A stretch of DNA of 59,970 nucleotides from Oscillatoria princeps RMCB-10 (GTDB lineage: Bacteria; Cyanobacteriota; Cyanobacteriia; Cyanobacteriales; Oscillatoriaceae). The DNA lies in assembly GCA_019359235.1 (NCBI GenBank), contig JAHHHT010000044.1:1-59970 (forward strand), given 5' to 3'. A model generated the notes under the pieces. The model was not told the DNA's origin and did no database searches. It saw only the letters and a list, made by a program, of their open reading frames with translations. Shown piece after piece: positions 55,938-59,970 of this stretch. Position 1 is the stretch's first letter; each line of letters begins with the position of its first letter. A program made the translations under genes and the position numbers.

Positions 55938-58900
55938 ATGGCCACACTACCGAACGATCCTCTTTTCCAGCAACAGTGGTATCTGTTTAACACCGGCACC
56001 AACAGTAATGGTGGCACAGCCGGCATCGACCTCAACATAGTCGATGACAACCCTGACAACTACGACGTGTGGGACGACTGCACCGGCCAGGGTATAGCGG
56101 TTGCCATCATCGATCAGGGGGTGGAGTCCACTCACGAAGACCTAGCAGACAACTACAACAGCGCCCCAGCGGGATTCCCCTATGACCCCGGATCAGGACA
56201 GCCGCAGGCAGCGGATGACAACCAAGGCACAGCCGTTGCCGGCATCATCGCCGGTGTGGCGAACAACCAAGTGGGCATCACCGGCGTCGCCTACAACGCC
56301 AAAATCACCGGCTTCCGGTATAACGACATCACGGACACCGACGCCACCGTCCTGAGCAACCAGCAGTTTTTCGACGTTTCCAACAACAGCTGGGGTCGCC
56401 AGAATCCTTTTGACCCCGACTTTAATTCAGAACCGGGCAAGCTGTTAGAGCAAGGCATTAGCGAAGCCGCTACCAAAGGACGCGAAGGCAAAGGAACCGT
56501 ATTCGTGTGGTCGGGTGGGAACGGGTATGAAGCGGGCGTTAACTCTAACTATGATAACTTGTACAACTCCCGCTACACCATTGCGGTCACAGCAGTCGAT
56601 GCCAACGGCGTTTTTGCCCCTTACAGCGCCCAAGGCGCAAACCTGCTGGTTTCCGCCTTCGGGGACGGCAACTTCATTGCCGAACCGTTAATTCCCGGCA
56701 CCATTGTCACCACAGACAGGATGGGTGACGCCGGCTACAACGCCACCGGAACACCGGACGAGGTAGATAACGTTAACTACACCGGCACGTTCAACGGCAC
56801 CTCATCGGCAGCGCCAATGGTGTCCGGAGTTGTCGCCCTGATGCTGGAAGCCAATCCGGATCTGGGCTACCGGGACGTGCAGGAAATCCTGGCCTACTCG
56901 GCAATCCAGAACGACCCCACCGAAGTCTACCAAAACGACTGGCGCTTCAACGCGGCGACCAACTGGAACGGCGGCGGACTGCACAACAACCACAATTACG
57001 GCTTCGGTCTGGTGGACGCCCACGCAGCCGTGCGCTTGGCGGAAATCTGGACAATGCAGAGCACCGCTGCGGACTCGACCGCCGGCACCCGGGAGCAGAT
57101 GGTGGAAAACGGCCCGGCGACTCAAGAGATCAAGCCTATTCCCGACGGCGACGCCAATGGGTTGATCACCACGCTCAATATTGAGTCAGGGTTGGACATC
57201 GACCATATCGAGGTAGACCTCAATATCGAGCACACGGCGATTGAGGATCTCTACATCAGCCTGTTTTCTCCAGACGGCACCGAAACCATACTCTTTGACG
57301 GTCCGGCTCTCAAGGATGTTAATTTAGGCGGTCTAAAGATCCCGTTCGCAGACTTCCGCAGCGACCCCAACTATTACACTCAAGATCCGCATTTCCTAGC
57401 CCTGGGCCAGTCCTACCAGCAAGGCATCAACTTCACCTTCGGCAGCACTTTCTACTGGGGCGAAACCGGCGTCGGAGACTGGACGCTGAACATAGTCGAT
57501 CAGGGGACTGCAGGCACCGGCACCCTCAACAGCTGGGGCTTGCGGCTTTTCGGCGACACGATTAGCCCCGACGACACCTATATATATACCGACGAATTCG
57601 GCACTGTTGCCGGCAGCGACACCCTGCGGGGGACGCTAACAGACGCCGATGGGATCGACATCATTAACGCCACCGCCATCACCACCGACATCGTCCTGGA
57701 CCTGACTCCAGGTTCCACCGGCAACACCCTGGCCGGCGGCACCCTGACCATTGATGCCAACACCACCATCGAGAATGCCTTAGGCGGTGACGGCAATGAC
57801 AGCATCACCGGCAACGACGCCAACAACGTGATTTTCGGCGGTCGCGGTGCGGACAGCCTCATGGGCGGTGCGGGTGATGACAGCCTGTTTGGCGGTAGCA
57901 AAAGCATACTCATGGGTGGTGCCGGCAGTGACACCTATGTGATCGACAGCATGACGGCTGCTGGCACGATGATTACGGACTCTGAGGGCGATGCGGACAC
58001 TCTGACTCTGACAGGAATCACTCTCTCGGTAGATGACAGCTTGCCGGCAGGCGCAGTGGGGCTGCAGCGGCAAGGCACCAACTTGGTGATAGACATCAAT
58101 GCTGACGGGGTGTTCGATGAGACAGACCTGACCGTTCAAAACTTCTTCGCCGCCAATGACACAGTTGCAGGCACCGGCTACATCGAAACCGTTGGCAACC
58201 TCACCGGCGAAACAATCCTTGCTGCTTTGACACAGGCACAGCCGCCAGCACCAATGGCGCAATTGTCCATCGCTGATGTCTCAGCGGCAGAAGGTAGCGG
58301 CACCCTCACCTTCACAGTGTCCCTGTCAGAGGCGAGTGCGGAAAAGGTGACTTTAGATTATACCACAATTGATGACACAGTTGAAGGCGCAGCCACCGGC
58401 GGGGAAGATTACGAAGCCGCTTCCGGTACGCTGACCTTCGAGGCTGGCCAGACAGCGCAAACCATCACCGTGTCGCTGATTAACGACGCTGATGTGGAGC
58501 CTGATGAAACCCTCACAGTCAGCCTCAGCGGTGCGATGGGGGCGGAAATCACGACCGCCGGGGCCACAGGCACTATCACCAATGACGACACCCTGATCGG
58601 CGGTACTGAAGGCGATGACTCACTGGAAGCTACTAGCGACGTAACCTTCCAGGGCAGTTTTGGCAGCGACATCATTATCGGCGTGGCAGGCTTCTTCAGC
58701 CAAGTTAGCTACTTCAGCTTGACGATAGGCGTCTTTGTCAGCCTGCTGACGGGCTTCGTCCTCAAGGGAGAGAACGGAGAAAGCGGCACCGACACTCTGG
58801 AAAGCATCCAAGCCATAGAGGGTTCTGACCAAGCTGATACTATCGTTGGTTCCGACAGCGAGACAGCCGGGGAAAACCTAATGGGCAACCTCGGGGCTGA

Positions 58901-59970
58901 CAGCCTTGATGGCGGTGCCGGCAATGACACGCTTGATGGCGGTATGCCTGAGAACGACACCCAGGTTGGGCTGGATAGCGACACCATCACAGCCGGTGTT
59001 GGCGATGATGTCGTCATGGGCTGTCTGGGCGGCGACAGCATCGACGGCGGAGAGGGCGCTGACCAGATCACCTACATAAAATCGACCACCAATGTCACAA
59101 TCGACGTGACTGTTGGCACTGTTGTAGTGACAGGGTTTGGTATCGATAACTTCACCGGCATTGAAATGCTGGAAGGTTCTAATTTCGGTGACACCCTGAT
59201 TGGCGGTGGTGAAGGCGTTACTGTTACCCTGAAAGGCGGCACCGGCAATGACAGCCTGACCGGCGGCGCAGGAGAGGCAACCCTCGATGGTGGCGAAGGG
59301 GATGACACCCTGACTGGCGGTGCGGGCAACGCCACTCTCATGGGCGGCACCGGCAATGACAGCCTGACCGGCGGCGCAGGAGAGGCAACCCTCGATGGTG
59401 GCGAAGGGGATGACACCCTGAGTGGCGGCACCGGCAAGGGAATGCTTGAAGGCGGCAAGGGCAATGACAGCCTGGTTGCTGGCGCAGGCAACGAAACCCT
59501 CATGGGTGGCGGCGGCAATGACACCTACGAGCTTGACACGCTAACGGGTGCCGGCACTGTCATCGAGGACTCTGAGGGCGGCGGGGATACCTTGACAGGG
59601 TTCACTCTTGATGTCGCTTCCTTGACTTTCGCTGTCGGTTTTATTGGGGTGCAGCAAGTCGAAACCACCCTGCAGATCGACCTCAACGCCAGCGGAACGT
59701 TTGAGATAGAAAACGACCTGAGTGTCTTGAACTTCTTCTCGGCGACAGGAATTGCCGGCGTTGGCTATATCGAAGTCATCGGCGGCATTCAAAGCAGCGA
59801 GATCCTCACCATTACGAGCACCACTCCGACGCCGCCGCCGGAACCGACGCCAGAACCGACTCCGACTCCGACGCCAGAACCGACTCCGACTCCGACGCCA
59901 GAACCGACTCCGACTCCGACGCCAGAACCGACTCCGACTCCGACGCCAGAACCGACTCCGACTCCGACGC
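55938..59970 (+). CDS. Second kexin-like S8/P-domain/RTX protein, probable pseudoprotease (3-prime end outside window)
   Basis: An uninterrupted frame runs from the ATG at 55938 (GAGG 7 bases upstream) off the window end, 1344 codons so far. It is a tandem paralogue of the gene at 46919. In the protease domain Asp59 (AIIDQGVES) and Ser289 (FNGTSSAAPM) are kept, but the catalytic His position reads DDNQGTAVAG: Gln96 encoded by CAA at 56223-56225. The oxyanion-side NNSWG is kept. A P-domain, RTX repeats, one plain Calx-beta domain (~780-885) and RTX follow. The LPGGTG array and both CHRD/Calx-beta units of the first copy are missing. It ends here in a PEPTPTPT linker. Long conservation of frame with loss of one catalytic residue suggests a binding or regulatory role without proteolysis; recent inactivation is the alternative. 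Confidence 0.85.
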   Translation, partial: MATLPNDPLFQQQWYLFNTGTNSNGGTAGIDLNIVDDNPDNYDVWDDCTGQGIAVAIIDQGVESTHEDLADNYNSAPAGFPYDPGSGQPQAADDNQGTAVAGIIAGVANNQVGITGVAYNAKITGFRYNDITDTDATVLSNQQFFDVSNNSWGRQNPFDPDFNSEPGKLLEQGISEAATKGREGKGTVFVWSGGNGYEAGVNSNYDNLYNSRYTIAVTAVDANGVFAPYSAQGANLLVSAFGDGNFIAEPLIPGTIVTTDRMGDAGYNATGTPDEVDNVNYTGTFNGTSSAAPMVSGVVALMLEANPDLGYRDVQEILAYSAIQNDPTEVYQNDWRFNAATNWNGGGLHNNHNYGFGLVDAHAAVRLAEIWTMQSTAADSTAGTREQMVENGPATQEIKPIPDGDANGLITTLNIESGLDIDHIEVDLNIEHTAIEDLYISLFSPDGTETILFDGPALKDVNLGGLKIPFADFRSDPNYYTQDPHFLALGQSYQQGINFTFGSTFYWGETGVGDWTLNIVDQGTAGTGTLNSWGLRLFGDTISPDDTYIYTDEFGTVAGSDTLRGTLTDADGIDIINATAITTDIVLDLTPGSTGNTLAGGTLTIDANTTIENALGGDGNDSITGNDANNVIFGGRGADSLMGGAGDDSLFGGSKSILMGGAGSDTYVIDSMTAAGTMITDSEGDADTLTLTGITLSVDDSLPAGAVGLQRQGTNLVIDINADGVFDETDLTVQNFFAANDTVAGTGYIETVGNLTGETILAALTQAQPPAPMAQLSIADVSAAEGSGTLTFTVSLSEASAEKVTLDYTTIDDTVEGAATGGEDYEAASGTLTFEAGQTAQTITVSLINDADVEPDETLTVSLSGAMGAEITTAGATGTITNDDTLIGGTEGDDSLEATSDVTFQGSFGSDIIIGVAGFFSQVSYFSLTIGVFVSLLTGFVLKGENGESGTDTLESIQAIEGSDQADTIVGSDSETAGENLMGNLGADSLDGGAGNDTLDGGMPENDTQVGLDSDTITAGVGDDVVMGCLGGDSIDGGEGADQITYIKSTTNVTIDVTVGTVVVTGFGIDNFTGIEMLEGSNFGDTLIGGGEGVTVTLKGGTGNDSLTGGAGEATLDGGEGDDTLTGGAGNATLMGGTGNDSLTGGAGEATLDGGEGDDTLSGGTGKGMLEGGKGNDSLVAGAGNETLMGGGGNDTYELDTLTGAGTVIEDSEGGGDTLTGFTLDVASLTFAVGFIGVQQVETTLQIDLNASGTFEIENDLSVLNFFSATGIAGVGYIEVIGGIQSSEILTITSTTPTPPPEPTPEPTPTPTPEPTPTPTPEPTPTPTPEPTPTPTPEPTPTPT
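59241..59456. repeat. 108-bp tandem duplication of RTX units
   Basis: A segment starting at 59241 recurs from 59349 (period 108 bp, 36 residues), almost identical, encoding NDSLTGGAGEATLDGGEG-type repeats. The first protease gene has one copy at this position. Confidence 0.75.
59848..59970. repeat. 24-bp minisatellite encoding PEPTPTPT, cut by the window end
   Basis: About five exact copies of a 24-bp unit (CCAGAACCGACTCCGACTCC...) run to the last base. The exact copies indicate recent slippage or gene conversion. In the first protease gene the linker at the same place has different Pro/Thr/Ser text. Confidence 0.88.

Overview
The window looks like a filamentous, multicellular-type cyanobacterial chromosome. 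The evidence is a set of lineage-specific genes: a CRR6-like NDH-1 assembly factor, CcsA for System II cytochrome c maturation, a KGK-domain protein and a receiver-DUF3685 protein. Short heptameric repeats (STRR type), many palindromic interspersed repeats and MITE-like elements also fit. The hexamer GCCGG(C/T) is strikingly frequent in coding and non-coding DNA. No rRNA or tRNA gene and no CRISPR array was found.

Left part (1-12.9 kb). A 25-bp palindromic tandem array is followed by a vanadium-haloperoxidase-like protein with four surface-type repeats. Next comes a polymorphic toxin locus, transcribed right to left. It holds a decayed RHS gene ending in a Cys/His-rich toxin tip, a candidate immunity gene, an orphan RHS core with a second tip, and three paralogous small genes that are candidate immunity genes for it. 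A remnant of a further toxin tail lies between two of them. Fragments of ispD and gmhB-like genes lie beyond.

Middle part (13-41.5 kb). Housekeeping and regulatory genes (M23 peptidase, LuxR-type regulator, CRR6, Fur/PerR-like regulator, TPR-like membrane protein, pseudo-receiver-DUF3685, XRE regulator with a palindromic operator, CcsA, KGK protein) alternate with two secondary-metabolism islands. The first is an intact chorismatase plus luciferase-like monooxygenase pair beside a truncated PLP decarboxylase. The second is a decaying C-A-PCP-C-A-PCP-TE NRPS preceded by a frameshifted kynurenine 3-monooxygenase gene. Both islands contain repeat insertions. Whether they once formed one pathway is inference.

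Right part (42-60 kb). Three large Ca-binding repeat proteins without N-terminal signal peptides are probably exported by type I secretion. One is a 915-residue RTX protein with a long SETP linker. The other two are tandemly duplicated kexin-like S8 protease/P-domain/RTX giants with duplicated upstream regions. The first giant (2583 aa) has an intact triad and carries two CHRD domains, each nested inside a Calx-beta domain. The second (running off the window) lacks those insertions and has Gln in place of the catalytic His, so it is probably a pseudoprotease. These two features are the most unusual things in the window.
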